Of a stretch of DNA of 64,000 nt, positions 20,216 to 29,896 are shown piece by piece. The translations under genes and the position numbers were made by a program. The notes under the pieces were generated by a model. The model was not told where the DNA came from and searched no databases. It worked only from the letters and a program-made list of their open reading frames with translations. Source of the DNA: Terribacillus aidingensis (lineage in GTDB: Bacteria; Bacillota; Bacilli; Bacillales; Amphibacillaceae); NCBI RefSeq assembly GCF_040703035.1, contig NZ_CP159996.1, positions 2,204,001 to 2,268,000 on the forward strand, read 5' to 3'. Numbering within the stretch: the stretch's first letter is position 1; each line of letters begins with the position of its first letter.

Positions 20216-21532
20216 TCAGCGATCCAATAACTGTGCCATAAGCAGTGCTTTTGCAACTAATGTTTTCTTGTTACTATACACTTCCACATCCATTTTCGCC
20301 AGCTTCCGACCAACTTCCAGTATTCGCGGCTTGATGAGGATCGTGCTGTCCAGCTGAATGGGACGCAGGAAATAGACGGATATATTATCGACTACCATAT
20401 CCCCCTTCTTCATCTTCCGGACAAAACGTCGGCTTGCTTCCGTGACAAACGTTGTCAGAACCCCGGTAGAAAGACTGCCAAGCTGATTTGTCATCTGCGG
20501 AGTTACTTTCCCTTGGAATACGATGTCTGGCGCCTCATCTTCCAGCAAATCTATCTCTCTCGTTACCAAATCCTCAATTGTTTCACCGATTTGCGGCTGC
20601 AGTTGGATTTGCTGAAGCGCTTTTAAAACATCCTGCCTGGAAATCAAACCCTGCAGTTTATGCTGCTGATCGACAACCGGAATAATCTCAATACCTTCCC
20701 AAACCATCATATGAGCAGCATATGCGAGGGTCGTATGCTTCTGAACGGTAAGCGGATTCTTTGTCATTGCCTTTACAACTGACAGCTGTCTGTCTTTATT
20801 GATGATATCCTTTGAGGTGACCATTCCTGTTACCTTTTGGGCAGCATTAGTTACTGGATAACGTGTATGAGTCGTTTCCGCATTGAACGTATACCATCTT
20901 TCAAGCGTATCCGTTTCCTGCAAATGATATGTATGCTGCAATGGTGTGTAAATATCCTCTACTACTATAATCTCTTTCTTGATCATCTGATCATAAATCG
21001 CTCGGTTAATCAGTTCTGCAACCGTAAATGTATCATAGCTCGTCGAGATGACAGGAAGCTCCTTCTCATCTGCCAACCGCTTAATACGGTCATCCGTGTC
21101 AAATCCACCGGTGATGAGCACAGCCGCCCCTTCCTTGATGGCCAGTTCATGCGCTTCAATACGGTTACCGACGATGAGAAGAGCATCCTTTTGGGTATAG
21201 CGCATCATAGCATCAAGTTCCATCGCACCGATAACGAATTTATTAAGCGTTTTATGCAAGCCATCCCTGCCTCCAAGCACTTGACCATCCACGATCCCAA
21301 TAATTTCCGCAAAAGATAAGCGATCGAAATTATCTTTGATCTTTGTTTCGATCCTCACAGTACCGACACGCTCGATTGTACTGACCAGCCCTTTATTCTC
21401 CGCCTCTTTGATAGCACGGTAAGCCGTTCCTTCACTTACATTTAATTCCTTGGCAATTGCACGTACGGATATTTTCCCGCCAACCGGAAGGTTCTCAATA
21501 TATTTAATAATCTGATCGTGTTTTGTCGACAT
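20216..21532 (-). CDS. ytoI: YtoI-type regulator: HTH, DRTGG, CBS pair and hotdog domain
   Basis: A multidomain cytoplasmic protein of 438 residues. The N-terminal winged helix-turn-helix (about 5-65, ISVRAIAKELNVSEGTAYRAI) is GntR-like. Next is a DRTGG-type domain (about 70-190), then two CBS motifs (about 195-310, VTGMVTSKDIINKDR and LQGLISRQDVLKAL) that probably bind an adenine nucleotide. The C-terminus is a hotdog thioesterase-like fold (about 330-435). The arrangement matches B. subtilis YtoI. The ligand and target genes are not known. It follows nrnA's start by 21 bp on the same strand, so the two may form a unit. Confidence 0.88.
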   Translation of the reverse strand: MSTKHDQIIKYIENLPVGGKISVRAIAKELNVSEGTAYRAIKEAENKGLVSTIERVGTVRIETKIKDNFDRLSFAEIIGIVDGQVLGGRDGLHKTLNKFVIGAMELDAMMRYTQKDALLIVGNRIEAHELAIKEGAAVLITGGFDTDDRIKRLADEKELPVISTSYDTFTVAELINRAIYDQMIKKEIIVVEDIYTPLQHTYHLQETDTLERWYTFNAETTHTRYPVTNAAQKVTGMVTSKDIINKDRQLSVVKAMTKNPLTVQKHTTLAYAAHMMVWEGIEIIPVVDQQHKLQGLISRQDVLKALQQIQLQPQIGETIEDLVTREIDLLEDEAPDIVFQGKVTPQMTNQLGSLSTGVLTTFVTEASRRFVRKMKKGDMVVDNISVYFLRPIQLDSTILIKPRILEVGRKLAKMDVEVYSNKKTLVAKALLMAQLLDR

Positions 21533-21679
21533 TCGTTCACCGTGTCCTTATCTGTACTAGTCTTTTTTTATCTATTGTTATTGTACAGTTTTTAGGTGAA
21601 GGTTTCAATTTAAGAAGAGAAATTGCTCTTTTTCTTAGAAAATAACATTCTAAAATCATTCCAATCACTATAACAGATA

Positions 21680-21710
21680 AAAACAGCACCCTATCACAGG
21701 ATGCTGTTTT
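21680..21710 (-). terminator. Terminator after ytkL
   Basis: Stem AAAACAGCA...TGCTGTTTT with one internal mismatch and loop ATCAC, with A-rich flanks that give a T tract on the minus strand. It lies just after the ytkL stop. Confidence 0.7.
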
Positions 21711-21712
21711 CT

Positions 21713-22390
21713 TTAGATTGTAATGGATTGACCAGGCTCAAGGTGGACACCTTGACCAGGTTTCACTTTTTCAGCAAATGCCGCGCCATCCTGTTCAATC
21801 AATGGGAATGTATTGTAATGAATCGGAACGACTTGTTTGGCCTTTACCCACTCAGCGGCAATCAGCGCATCCTCCGGACCCATCGTGAAATTATCTCCAA
21901 TAGGTAGCAAAGCAACGTCAATGGAGTTCGTATCTCCGATAAGTTTCATATCCGAGAACAATCCTGTATCACCGGCGTGATAGATTGTCTTTCCTTCAGC
22001 AGTGAACAGAATCCCTGTAGGCATTCCCATGTAGTGGGTGCCATCTTCATCTGTAATAGCACTGCTGTGAAATGCCTGAGTCAGCTTTACACGTCCAAAT
22101 TCAAATTCATGTGCACCGCCGATACCCATTGGATGTGTGTTCAATCCTTTGCCTTCCAAGTAGACTGCCAATTCGTTCGGCGCTACCACTAGCGCACCGG
22201 TTCTTTTAGCTATCGAGATTGTATCTCCGACATGGTCATTGTGGCCGTGTGTCAGCAGAATCACATCTGGCTGCACATCGTCTGCATTCAAATCACATGT
22301 AGCATTTCCAGTGATGAACGGGTCGATTAATATCGTATGCTTTTCGGTAATAATCTGTACTACAGCTTGTCCGTGGAATGAGATTTTCAC
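21713..22390 (-). CDS. ytkL: Metal-dependent hydrolase, UPF0173 (YtkL-like)
   Basis: A 225-residue metallo-beta-lactamase-fold hydrolase of the UPF0173 family. Metal ligands are visible: the HxHxDH motif [11 protein letters not shown] near 50-58, a His in TQAFHSSAI, the Asp-containing [13 protein letters not shown], and a final [10 protein letters not shown]. The physiological substrate of the family is not established. The start ATG (MKISFHGQA) is standard. It is divergent from the Xaa-Pro peptidase gene across about 100 bp, and its B. subtilis counterpart ytkL occupies the same neighbourhood. Confidence 0.9.
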   Translation of the reverse strand: MKISFHGQAVVQIITEKHTILIDPFITGNATCDLNADDVQPDVILLTHGHNDHVGDTISIAKRTGALVVAPNELAVYLEGKGLNTHPMGIGGAHEFEFGRVKLTQAFHSSAITDEDGTHYMGMPTGILFTAEGKTIYHAGDTGLFSDMKLIGDTNSIDVALLPIGDNFTMGPEDALIAAEWVKAKQVVPIHYNTFPLIEQDGAAFAEKVKPGQGVHLEPGQSITI

Positions 22391-22492
22391 GTTTACAACC
22401 CCTTTTCATTTTTTCGCATTTAGTTTACCACAGTTATATACGGAAGAAACGCAATACGTTTTTTGCTATACTTAGGGAAAGGAGGTTTTACC

Positions 22493-23590
22493 ATGCAACA
22501 CAGAATCGATACATTATTAAACCAGCTAAAAGGTGACCAGGCAGACAGCGTGTTCATCACCTCCATGGAGAACGTGTATTATGTGAGCAATTATTATACA
22601 GATCCGCATGAACGACTCGTCGCTGTTTTTGCAGATCAAAAGGATGCACCACTGCTAATCCTTCCGGCAATGGAAAAAGAAGACGCCCTACAAGCCGGCT
22701 GGAAAGAAGAAATGCTTACATACCACGACCATGAGGATGTCTGGCAGCTGTTCAAGGATTACTTGAAAGAACGAGGTCGTATTCCAGCTTTCATGGGAAT
22801 TGAAAAGGATCATATGTCCGTAATGCGATTAGAGATGCTGCAGCATATTCTGCCAGATACGGCATTTACGAATGCAACGGAACTCCTGCAGAATCAACGC
22901 AACATCAAAGACAAAAAAGAATACACATTGTTGAAACAAGCAGCGGTACTTGCTGATTTCGGCGTCAAGAAAGGCATCGAGGCAATCGCAGCCGGAAAGA
23001 GTGAATTGCAGATTACAGCGGAGCTTGAATACGCATTGAAGCAAGAAGGAGTAACGAGCATGTCATTTGCGACAACCGTTTTGTCCGGTGCGAAGACCGC
23101 CTCTCCGCACGGAACTCCGGACGGCAAACAGATTGCACCAGGAGATCTCGTTTTATTCGATTTAGGCGTCATCTTCGAAGGCTACTGCTCAGATATTACC
23201 CGGACTGTTGCTTATAAGCAGGTAACAGCTGATCAGCAGCATATCCATGATACTGTGCGAATCGCGCTCGAAAAAGCGACAGCAGCATCACGTGTAGGAA
23301 CTGCCATCTCAGAAATTGATAGAGCTGCCCGCGGCCATATCGAACAGGCTGGCTATGGTGAGTATTTTACGCACCGTGTCGGACACGGATTGGGAATCGG
23401 GGTACATGAATTTCCATCATTGTCCAGTAACAATACACAAGCATTACAGGAAGGCATGTGCTACACCATCGAGCCTGGTATTTATTTACCTGGTGTCGGC
23501 GGCGTACGTATCGAGGATGATATTTTCCTTACAAAGAACGGTCCGGATGTGCTTACAGCTTATCCACGCGATCTTCAAATTATCGACTAA
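22493..23590 (+). CDS. Xaa-Pro peptidase, M24 family
   Basis: A 365-residue cytoplasmic metallopeptidase of the prolidase/aminopeptidase P type that cleaves X-Pro bonds. It has an N-terminal creatinase-like domain (1-130) and a C-terminal pita-bread catalytic domain. The five metal ligands are visible: Asp in VLFDLGVIFEGY, Asp in CSDITRTVA, His in RVGHGLGIGVHEFP, Glu in TIEPGIYLPG and Glu in GVRIEDDIFLT. The ATG at 22493 follows AAAGGAGG; the frame is open ten codons further but has no RBS there. Whether it prefers dipeptides (PepQ) or longer peptides cannot be decided. Confidence 0.92.
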   Translation: MQHRIDTLLNQLKGDQADSVFITSMENVYYVSNYYTDPHERLVAVFADQKDAPLLILPAMEKEDALQAGWKEEMLTYHDHEDVWQLFKDYLKERGRIPAFMGIEKDHMSVMRLEMLQHILPDTAFTNATELLQNQRNIKDKKEYTLLKQAAVLADFGVKKGIEAIAAGKSELQITAELEYALKQEGVTSMSFATTVLSGAKTASPHGTPDGKQIAPGDLVLFDLGVIFEGYCSDITRTVAYKQVTADQQHIHDTVRIALEKATAASRVGTAISEIDRAARGHIEQAGYGEYFTHRVGHGLGIGVHEFPSLSSNNTQALQEGMCYTIEPGIYLPGVGGVRIEDDIFLTKNGPDVLTAYPRDLQIID

Positions 23591-23629
23591 AAAAAGAGCA
23601 TCTGCTTTAGGGCAGATGCTCTTTTTTTT
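23589..23629. terminator. Bidirectional terminator between the Xaa-Pro peptidase gene and ald
   Basis: Perfect stem AGAGCATCTGC/GCAGATGCTCT flanked by A and T runs on both sides. It serves the convergent peptidase and ald genes. Confidence 0.9.
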
Positions 23630-24746
23630 ATCTCTGCAGCAGTTTGTCAGCTGCTTCAAACGTTAGATCATGGGCTTCCGCTACTGCCTGATACGTCACA
23701 AAACCATCCAATGTGTTGATTCCTTTTGCTAGCGATGGATTGTTCAGACAAGCTTGCTGATATCCTTTATTCGCAAGCTGTAATGCATAAGGAACGGTTA
23801 CATTTGTCAGCCCGATTGTTGAGGTACGCGGAACTGCACCCGGCATATTGGCAACTGCGTAATGCAGCACATCATGCTTGGTGTACGTCGGGTTATCATG
23901 TGTCGTAATTTTATCAGATGTCGCAAAAATACCTCCCTGATCAATTGCGACATCGACGACAACAGATCCTGGCTTCATACTGGCAATCATCTCTTCAGTC
24001 ACCAGCTTCGGCGCTTTGGCACCCGGTATGAGAACAGCTCCAATAACTAAATCCGATTCTTTTACTGCCTCCGCGATATTAAGCGGATTGGAAACAACCG
24101 TATTGATTGAGCTGCCGAACAAATCGTCAAGCTCACGCAGACGCTGCGGACTCAAATCGACAATCGTGACATCTGCACCAAGACCGACAGCGATTTTTGC
24201 TGCATTGGTTCCAACAACACCGCCGCCTATAATCGTGACTTTACCTCTCTTCACTCCTGGTATACCGGACATTAAGATACCGCTGCCGCCATACGGCTTT
24301 TCCAGGAATTGCGCACCGATTTGTGATGCCATGCGGCCAGCGACTTCACTCATCGGTGTAAGAAGCGGCAGGGAGCGATCCTCCAGCTGAACTGTTTCAT
24401 AAGCGATAGCGACGACTTTCTTCTCGATTAAAGCATTCGTCAACGACCCTTCTGCTGCGAGGTGCAGATATGTGAAAAGAATGAGACCTTCATAGAAATA
24501 ATCGTATTCTTCCGGAAGCGGCTCCTTGACTTTCATAACCATTTCTTTACTCCAGACATCCGCCGCAGTCGGGACAATAACAGCACCAGCTTGCTCATAT
24601 TGTTCATCTGTAAAGCCTGATCCGAGCCCTGCTCCTGTCTCGATGAACACGTCATGCCCTGCTTCATGCAACAGTGTCACGCCAGAAGGTGCCATAGCAA
24701 CTCGGTTTTCGTTATTCTTTATTTCCTTCGGTACGCCAATCTTCAT
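23628..24746 (-). CDS. ald: Alanine dehydrogenase
   Basis: NAD-dependent interconversion of L-alanine and pyruvate plus ammonium; it is needed in Bacillus for growth on alanine and for normal sporulation. The 372 residues show [18 protein letters not shown], the catalytic Lys/His region [12 protein letters not shown] and FTYLHLA, the Rossmann motif [20 protein letters not shown], and [14 protein letters not shown]. The open frame extends 19 codons upstream, but the family start MKIGVPKE has GGAGG 8 bases ahead, so 24746 is chosen. Confidence 0.95.
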   Translation of the reverse strand: MKIGVPKEIKNNENRVAMAPSGVTLLHEAGHDVFIETGAGLGSGFTDEQYEQAGAVIVPTAADVWSKEMVMKVKEPLPEEYDYFYEGLILFTYLHLAAEGSLTNALIEKKVVAIAYETVQLEDRSLPLLTPMSEVAGRMASQIGAQFLEKPYGGSGILMSGIPGVKRGKVTIIGGGVVGTNAAKIAVGLGADVTIVDLSPQRLRELDDLFGSSINTVVSNPLNIAEAVKESDLVIGAVLIPGAKAPKLVTEEMIASMKPGSVVVDVAIDQGGIFATSDKITTHDNPTYTKHDVLHYAVANMPGAVPRTSTIGLTNVTVPYALQLANKGYQQACLNNPSLAKGINTLDGFVTYQAVAEAHDLTFEAADKLLQR

Positions 24747-24821
24747 TCTGCTTGCCTCCATTTCATATGTAACAAGACTTTCCTTTCGTCCCAAGTATAC
24801 CATTGTTTCCGCTTATTAAAA

Positions 24822-24862
24822 CGCAAAAAAAGCTAGTCCCATTAGGTCTGGGACTAGCTTTT
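24822..24862 (-). terminator. Terminator after ackA
   Basis: 10-bp perfect stem AGCTAGTCCC/GGGACTAGCT with a 9-base loop, followed on the minus strand by TTTTTTTGCG. Confidence 0.9.
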
Positions 24863-24870
24863 CTGCTAAA

Positions 24871-26073
24871 TTATTTTGTTACAGTTTCAGAAAGGCGAAC
24901 TGTGTCTCTTGCAATCATAACTTCTTCGTTTGTTGGGATAACAATTACCTTCACTGGAGAGTGCGGATAAGTTAGGAATTGTTCTTTCCCGCGTACATTA
25001 TTCAAGGATGGATCATAATAGACACCCATGAATTCCAGTCCTTTAAGAACACGTTCACGAACAGTCGTACTATTTTCACCAACACCAGCAGTGAAGATGA
25101 TTGCGTCTACTCCGCTCATACGCGCAGCATAAGAACCAAGGTATTTGTGGATTCTTTCTGCAAAGACATCAAGTGCAAGCTCTGCACGCTCATCGCCTGC
25201 TTCAGATTTGCTTTCAATGTCACGCAAGTCACTGGAGAAACCAGATAGCGCAAGCATTCCGCTCTCTTTGTTCAATACATGCAATACTTCATCAGCTGTT
25301 TTGCCTGTTTTACGCATGATGAACGGAATAAGTGCAGGGTCGATATTACCAGAGCGTGTACCCATCGTTACACCAGCTAGTGGTGTGAAGCCCATGGATG
25401 TATCAACTGATTTCCCGCCTTCAATAGCAGCAATACTTGCCCCGTTACCAAGGTGGCAAGAGATCAAGCGAAGCTGTTCAACTGGTCGGTCCATCAATTC
25501 AGCAGCACGCTGAGATACGTATTTATGGCTTGTTCCGTGGAAACCATATTTACGGATGCCGTATTTTTCATAATAGTCATATGGAAGACTGTATAGATAA
25601 GACTCAGGCGGCATTGTTTGATGGAAAGCTGTATCGAAAACAGCAACAGCCGGAATGTTCGGCAGAATTTCCTTGAATGCACGGATTCCTGTTAAGTTTG
25701 CTGGGTTGTGTAATGGTGCTAGCTCAGATACTTCTGCAATCTCTTCCATCACTTGGTCTGTGATAAGAACAGAGTCACTGAATTTCTCTCCGCCGTGTAC
25801 AACACGGTGGCCAACGCCGTCGATTTCATCCAAGGAAGAAATGACGCCAGTGGAAGTCAGCTTTTCAAGCAACATTTTTACTGCTTCTTCATGATTTTCA
25901 ATATCTTTAGTTGTTTCATCTTTTTCACCATTGAATTTGATAGTGAAGATGGAATCATTCAGTCCGATACGTTCTACGAGACCCACTGCCTTTACATCTT
26001 CCTCAGGCATGTGGATTAGCTGGAATTTTAGTGAAGAACTACCAGCGTTGATTGCTAAAATATTACTCAACAT
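24871..26073 (-). CDS. ackA: Acetate kinase
   Basis: Makes ATP from acetyl phosphate, releasing acetate in overflow metabolism. The 400-residue ASKHA-fold enzyme has the two signatures [15 protein letters not shown] (N-terminal) and [12 protein letters not shown], plus [11 protein letters not shown] with the catalytic Asp, [12 protein letters not shown] and [14 protein letters not shown]. Length and start are canonical. It is downstream of ytxK as in B. subtilis. A plausible sigma-A promoter and a degenerate cre-like box lie upstream. Confidence 0.96.
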   Translation of the reverse strand: MLSNILAINAGSSSLKFQLIHMPEEDVKAVGLVERIGLNDSIFTIKFNGEKDETTKDIENHEEAVKMLLEKLTSTGVISSLDEIDGVGHRVVHGGEKFSDSVLITDQVMEEIAEVSELAPLHNPANLTGIRAFKEILPNIPAVAVFDTAFHQTMPPESYLYSLPYDYYEKYGIRKYGFHGTSHKYVSQRAAELMDRPVEQLRLISCHLGNGASIAAIEGGKSVDTSMGFTPLAGVTMGTRSGNIDPALIPFIMRKTGKTADEVLHVLNKESGMLALSGFSSDLRDIESKSEAGDERAELALDVFAERIHKYLGSYAARMSGVDAIIFTAGVGENSTTVRERVLKGLEFMGVYYDPSLNNVRGKEQFLTYPHSPVKVIVIPTNEEVMIARDTVRLSETVTK

Positions 26074-26107
26074 GTTCAGCCCCTTGTAAACTTTTACGTA
26101 CTTCCCT

Positions 26108-26137
26108 ATTTTACCTGTCTCGACAAGCTCATTGCAA
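26108..26137 (-). promoter_or_regulatory. Candidate sigma-A promoter of ackA
   Basis: Minus-strand -35 TTGCAA (26132-26137) and -10 TAAAAT (26108-26113), spacing 18 bp, about 35 bp before the ackA start. Confidence 0.5.
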
Positions 26138-26152
26138 GATATGTCGAGGACT

Positions 26153-26166
26153 TGTTTTAGTTTTCA
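26153..26166. promoter_or_regulatory. Degenerate cre-like box upstream of ackA promoter
   Basis: Minus strand reads TGAAAACTAAAACA: two mismatches to the cre consensus, including the central CG. It is centred about 58 bp upstream of the start expected from the ackA promoter, close to where CcpA activates ackA in B. subtilis. Confidence 0.3.
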
Positions 26167-26175
26167 TTAATTTTT

Positions 26176-27171
26176 TTAGTTTTTTAAACCAGATAGCTCA
26201 TTATCGAACCAATCGTTGATCTGTTTCAGGACATTTGCCATCGCATTTGGATTCTTGAAGGACGGAAGCTGTACGAGCAATGCTTGCTTCGGCGCTTTAG
26301 TTAGCGTCCCCTTTTTCTGCAGAATCAAAACACTTTTCGCTTGGGATTCATTTTTGAACATGCTCTCAGGAAATTGAAGTAATCCGACGATATGTGCATG
26401 CTGCTGCAGGAATGTATGCAGCGAACGAGCTTGATCACTTTCAAACAAGAAGTTCGGCACAACAAATAGCAGATAACCGCCTTCCCTTGTATAATGAAGG
26501 CTCTGTTCAATGAACAGATGGTGGGAGTAAGAATGCCCCTCTTCCGCTTTTAGTTCAAATTGTGCCGCTTGAATATCATCAGGGTAATAACCGACTGGCA
26601 AATCACTCACAACCAAATCAACTGGCTCGAGAAGGAATGGCCGCAGGCTGTCCTGATGGAAAAATTCAATTTGCCTTTGCTGCATATTGGCATTCATGAC
26701 AGCAAGCTGAATCAATGTCGGATCCACATCACTGCCGTAAGCTTGCCCTTCCCCCTCTACTTGATTCAAAACTGCCGTAAGCAGATTACCTGTACCTACA
26801 GCTGGATCGAATATACGAAAATCTTCATTTTCCCCAACAAGTTTATTCGTCAAGTAACCGATCAGCATCGCAACAGTATCCGGTGTCAGCATGTGCTGCT
26901 GCTGGGTTGCACCTTTCATACCTTTCAGGATAGACAGCTGGATACCTTTACGGATCTCCTCTTTTTTATAGCTTTGACCATCGAAAACAGCCGCGTGCTT
27001 CTCCAGCTGCTGTTTTAATAATGGCTGTTCTGTAATTTCTGTATCGCGATCCAATATATATTCCATTGCTGCACCAAGTGCATCAAGATAAGGTATGTTT
27101 TCACGTGTTTCCAATGCCTCGGCCATTTGGTCAAGTGCTTGGTAAACCTTTTCGACATTCTGTTGTTCCAC
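26176..27171 (-). CDS. ytxK: YtxK-like class I methyltransferase-fold protein
   Basis: A 331-residue protein resembling the methyltransferase subunit of N6-adenine DNA methylases, with a helical N-terminus (1-100). The SAM-binding motif I is FDPAVGTGNLLTAV (about 120-135). Motif IV, normally (N/D)PP(Y/F) in DNA methylases, reads SDLPVGYYPDD near 188-198, so the catalytic tetrapeptide is changed. DNA methylation is therefore doubtful; B. subtilis YtxK has unknown function. It lies 100 bp upstream of ackA, the same order as in B. subtilis. Confidence 0.88.
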   Translation of the reverse strand: MEQQNVEKVYQALDQMAEALETRENIPYLDALGAAMEYILDRDTEITEQPLLKQQLEKHAAVFDGQSYKKEEIRKGIQLSILKGMKGATQQQHMLTPDTVAMLIGYLTNKLVGENEDFRIFDPAVGTGNLLTAVLNQVEGEGQAYGSDVDPTLIQLAVMNANMQQRQIEFFHQDSLRPFLLEPVDLVVSDLPVGYYPDDIQAAQFELKAEEGHSYSHHLFIEQSLHYTREGGYLLFVVPNFLFESDQARSLHTFLQQHAHIVGLLQFPESMFKNESQAKSVLILQKKGTLTKAPKQALLVQLPSFKNPNAMANVLKQINDWFDNELSGLKN

Positions 27172-27246
27172 GTATCTTTTCCTCCATTTCTCTGCATCTG
27201 CCTTATTGTATCAAAAGCAGCGGACAGAAGCGAGAACAGGCTCTGC

Positions 27247-27279
27247 TGCAAGCAAAAAGCCCAGCCGAAGCTGAGCTTT
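27247..27279 (-). terminator. Terminator after maeN-like gene
   Basis: On the minus strand the stem AAAGCTCAGC/GCTGGGCTTT is closed by a TTCG tetraloop and followed by TTGCTTGC. It is immediately downstream of the transporter stop codon. Confidence 0.75.
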
Positions 27280-27284
27280 GCTTT

Positions 27285-28649
27285 TTAGCCGAAGAAATGC
27301 ATCAATGCTGTTGCACCGATAACCGTAGCAGCACCACCAAGACGAGTGGAGATCTGTGCGAACGGCATCAACGCCATACGGCCGGAAGCAGAAAGGATCG
27401 CAACGTCCCCAGTACCGCCAAGACCGCTGTGGCAAGCTGTAACGATACAAGCTTCAACAGGATACATATTCATCAATTTACCTACAAAGTAACCAGTAGC
27501 AGCCATTGCGATAACAACGGATGCACATGTTACTGCAAATCCGATTGTGAAGACACTTGCTACATCTTCAAGCGGAATGAAGACAATACCCAAACCAACC
27601 ATTAAAGGCCATGTAAACGCAGTAGATACGAATTTGTACAATTGCTGGGCACCAGTTTGAAGCTTTGCAGGCAACAAGTTACCAGACTTGATGATTGTTG
27701 CAGCAATGATCATAATGATTGCGCCGGAAAGTGTGAAGCCAGCCACTACATGAATCCAATGCTCGACAACTCGTCCAAGAACGAACAAACTCATTGCAAC
27801 AAGGAGACCCGCTCCCATCAAACTGAAATCGATTGCTTTAGTTGAGCTTTCTTTTGCAGCTTCCAATACTTTATCGCCCTTGTTGGAGCGAACTAGTTTA
27901 TCATGTCCTGCAAGCTCTGGGCGTTTTTCACCGAGTTTCTTCATTAGTCCAGCGATGATGATGGCACAAACGTTACCAATAATTGCAGCTGGAACCAACT
28001 GAGAGATATAAGTTGAAGCATCTCCTCCGAGAACACCCGCATAACCTGCAGACAATGGCAGGATACCCTCACCAATACCGCCTGCGATGATCGGAACTAC
28101 AATGTAGAAGAATGTATGATGTGCGCTGTAACCGAATAGCATACCAACTAAAGTACCTACTGTTACTGCCGCAATCGTACCAGTTACCAATGGAATGAAC
28201 ATACGGATGAAGCCTTGGATAAGGACTGTCCGGTTCATACCAAGAATACTACCTACAACCAAACACGCGATGTAGAAGTAAAGGAAGTTGGATCCGTCTG
28301 ATGTCATCAGCTGATCGACTGCTTCCAAAGTTGTAGAGCTCAATGTGCCAAAGAATACAAGCATGGATGGGACGAACAAGGATAAAATTGCTGGTCCTCC
28401 GATGCTGTTGAAGTAAGGTATGCGCTGACCGATATCTCCTAGCAGCACACCTAGCACCATGATGACTGCGAAGCCGCCGATCATGTCAGTAGGCAATTGG
28501 TTGGTGTATGCTGCAATAAGAACGATGATTGCTAATACGATATACACCGGAAGCGGCATAACACCGACTTTCCATTCCATAATTTTGTTAAAGCCTGATG
28601 GCTTTTGGTTGTTGGATTGTGGATCGCTTGTATGCGATTTCATTTCCAT
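27285..28649 (-). CDS. maeN: 2-hydroxycarboxylate (malate-type) Na+ symporter
   Basis: A 454-residue transporter of the 2-hydroxycarboxylate transporter (2HCT) family, with about eleven membrane segments. The re-entrant loop motifs GGIGEGILPLSAGYA and CHSGLGGTGDVAILSAS, with their GG[x]G signatures, mark the substrate site. Family members import malate or citrate with Na+. Assignment to malate (MaeN) rests on the nearby MalK/MalR-like two-component genes, which control maeN in B. subtilis. The ATG has GGGGGTG at 7 bases. A citrate-carrying member cannot be excluded. Confidence 0.85.
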   Translation of the reverse strand: MEMKSHTSDPQSNNQKPSGFNKIMEWKVGVMPLPVYIVLAIIVLIAAYTNQLPTDMIGGFAVIMVLGVLLGDIGQRIPYFNSIGGPAILSLFVPSMLVFFGTLSSTTLEAVDQLMTSDGSNFLYFYIACLVVGSILGMNRTVLIQGFIRMFIPLVTGTIAAVTVGTLVGMLFGYSAHHTFFYIVVPIIAGGIGEGILPLSAGYAGVLGGDASTYISQLVPAAIIGNVCAIIIAGLMKKLGEKRPELAGHDKLVRSNKGDKVLEAAKESSTKAIDFSLMGAGLLVAMSLFVLGRVVEHWIHVVAGFTLSGAIIMIIAATIIKSGNLLPAKLQTGAQQLYKFVSTAFTWPLMVGLGIVFIPLEDVASVFTIGFAVTCASVVIAMAATGYFVGKLMNMYPVEACIVTACHSGLGGTGDVAILSASGRMALMPFAQISTRLGGAATVIGATALMHFFG

Positions 28650-28890
28650 AGTAATGCACCCCCTAAGTAGATACGACTATTCTAATTTAACCAAAATTAA
28701 CTGTGTTATTTTTTAACTAAACTAAATATAATATAACTTTTGTAATTAAAAAAACGACATGCAAGTTTCCTTAGCATTCCTAGTTGAGACATGGCGGATA
28801 CATACCTTTTCTAACCAGTTTCTTCTGGCATGTAAGCTGCAATGCTGGAATACAATAGCGTAATTAACACTCGGAAAGGTGTTGCTGATA

Positions 28891-29865
28891 ATGAAGGCGA
28901 TAACGACACGGCGTTATGGTTCTCCTACTGTACTCAAAGCTGAAGAAGTCCCAGATCCAGTGCCTAAAGACGATGAACTGCTGATTAAAGTACATGCCGT
29001 CTCACTCAACCAAGCTAATTTAGTACTGCTGAAGGGCAAACCCTTTCTCGCTCGTTTTGCTTATGGGTTATTGAAACCGAAGCATATAATACCTGGCAGC
29101 GATATTTCAGGTGTCGTGAAAGCTGTCGGCAAACAAGTAAAACGCTTTAAACCAGGCGATGAAGTATATGCTGATTTGTCCAATTATGGATTCGGCACGC
29201 TGGCTGAATATGCTTCTGTTCCAGAAGAGGCACTGGCCTTGAAACCGGCCAACCTTTCCCATCTTCAAGCAGCTGCTGTTCCTCTTGCTTCCTTGACCGC
29301 ATTACAAGCTTTACGGGATGCAGTGCGATTACAGCCAGGGCATCGCATCATGATTTATGGTTCATCAGGAGGTGTCGGAACTTTTGCCGTCCAAATTGCC
29401 AAAGCTTTTGGAGCAACCGTCACTGCCGTTTGCAGTAAGAAGCATAAGGAGAATATGAAGCTATTAGGCGCTGATTATATATTGGATTATGAAAAAACCG
29501 ATTTAACCAAGTATTACCGCTCCTTTGACGCAATTGTGGCGATAAATGGCTATCAGCCGCTTGCTACCTATAAGAAATTACTTAACAAGAATGGCGTGTA
29601 CGTAATGGTTGGCGGATCTGTTGCCCAAATGTTCGAAGCGATGCTGCTTGGCCCTATCTTCACGTTGGCAAGCAGTAAAAAGCTGGGTAACTTCTTAAAA
29701 AAACATAATACAGAGGGCTTGGCAGAGCTGACAAATCTAATAGAAGAAGATAAAGTCCGTCCCTTAGTGGATCGAGTATATCCATTCCAAGAATGTAAAG
29801 AGGCCTTCACTTATCTCGATCAGCACCACGCATACGGTAAGGTTATCATCACAATTCCAAATTAA
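28891..29865 (+). CDS. Zinc-independent MDR family quinone oxidoreductase
   Basis: A 324-residue NAD(P)-dependent reductase of the medium-chain dehydrogenase family. It starts MKAITTRRYGSPTVLKAEEV, has the NADPH-binding motif MIYGSSGGVGTFAVQIAKAF, and lacks the Cys/His zinc ligands. It probably reduces quinones or activated alkenes; the substrate is unknown. The ATG at 28891 has AAAGGTG nine bases upstream; a GTG four codons earlier overlaps this RBS. It interrupts the maeN and malRK genes and is oppositely oriented. Confidence 0.85.
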   Translation: MKAITTRRYGSPTVLKAEEVPDPVPKDDELLIKVHAVSLNQANLVLLKGKPFLARFAYGLLKPKHIIPGSDISGVVKAVGKQVKRFKPGDEVYADLSNYGFGTLAEYASVPEEALALKPANLSHLQAAAVPLASLTALQALRDAVRLQPGHRIMIYGSSGGVGTFAVQIAKAFGATVTAVCSKKHKENMKLLGADYILDYEKTDLTKYYRSFDAIVAINGYQPLATYKKLLNKNGVYVMVGGSVAQMFEAMLLGPIFTLASSKKLGNFLKKHNTEGLAELTNLIEEDKVRPLVDRVYPFQECKEAFTYLDQHHAYGKVIITIPN

Positions 29866-29866
29866 A

Positions 29867-29893
29867 AAGAAGCCTATAAAAAGGCTTCTTTTT
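29867..29893. terminator. Bidirectional terminator between reductase and malR
   Basis: Stem AAGAAGCC/GGCTTCTT with loop TATAAAAA, followed by a run of seven T on the plus strand and AAAAA/TTTTT on the other side. It serves both convergent genes. Confidence 0.85.
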
Positions 29894-29896
29894 TTG

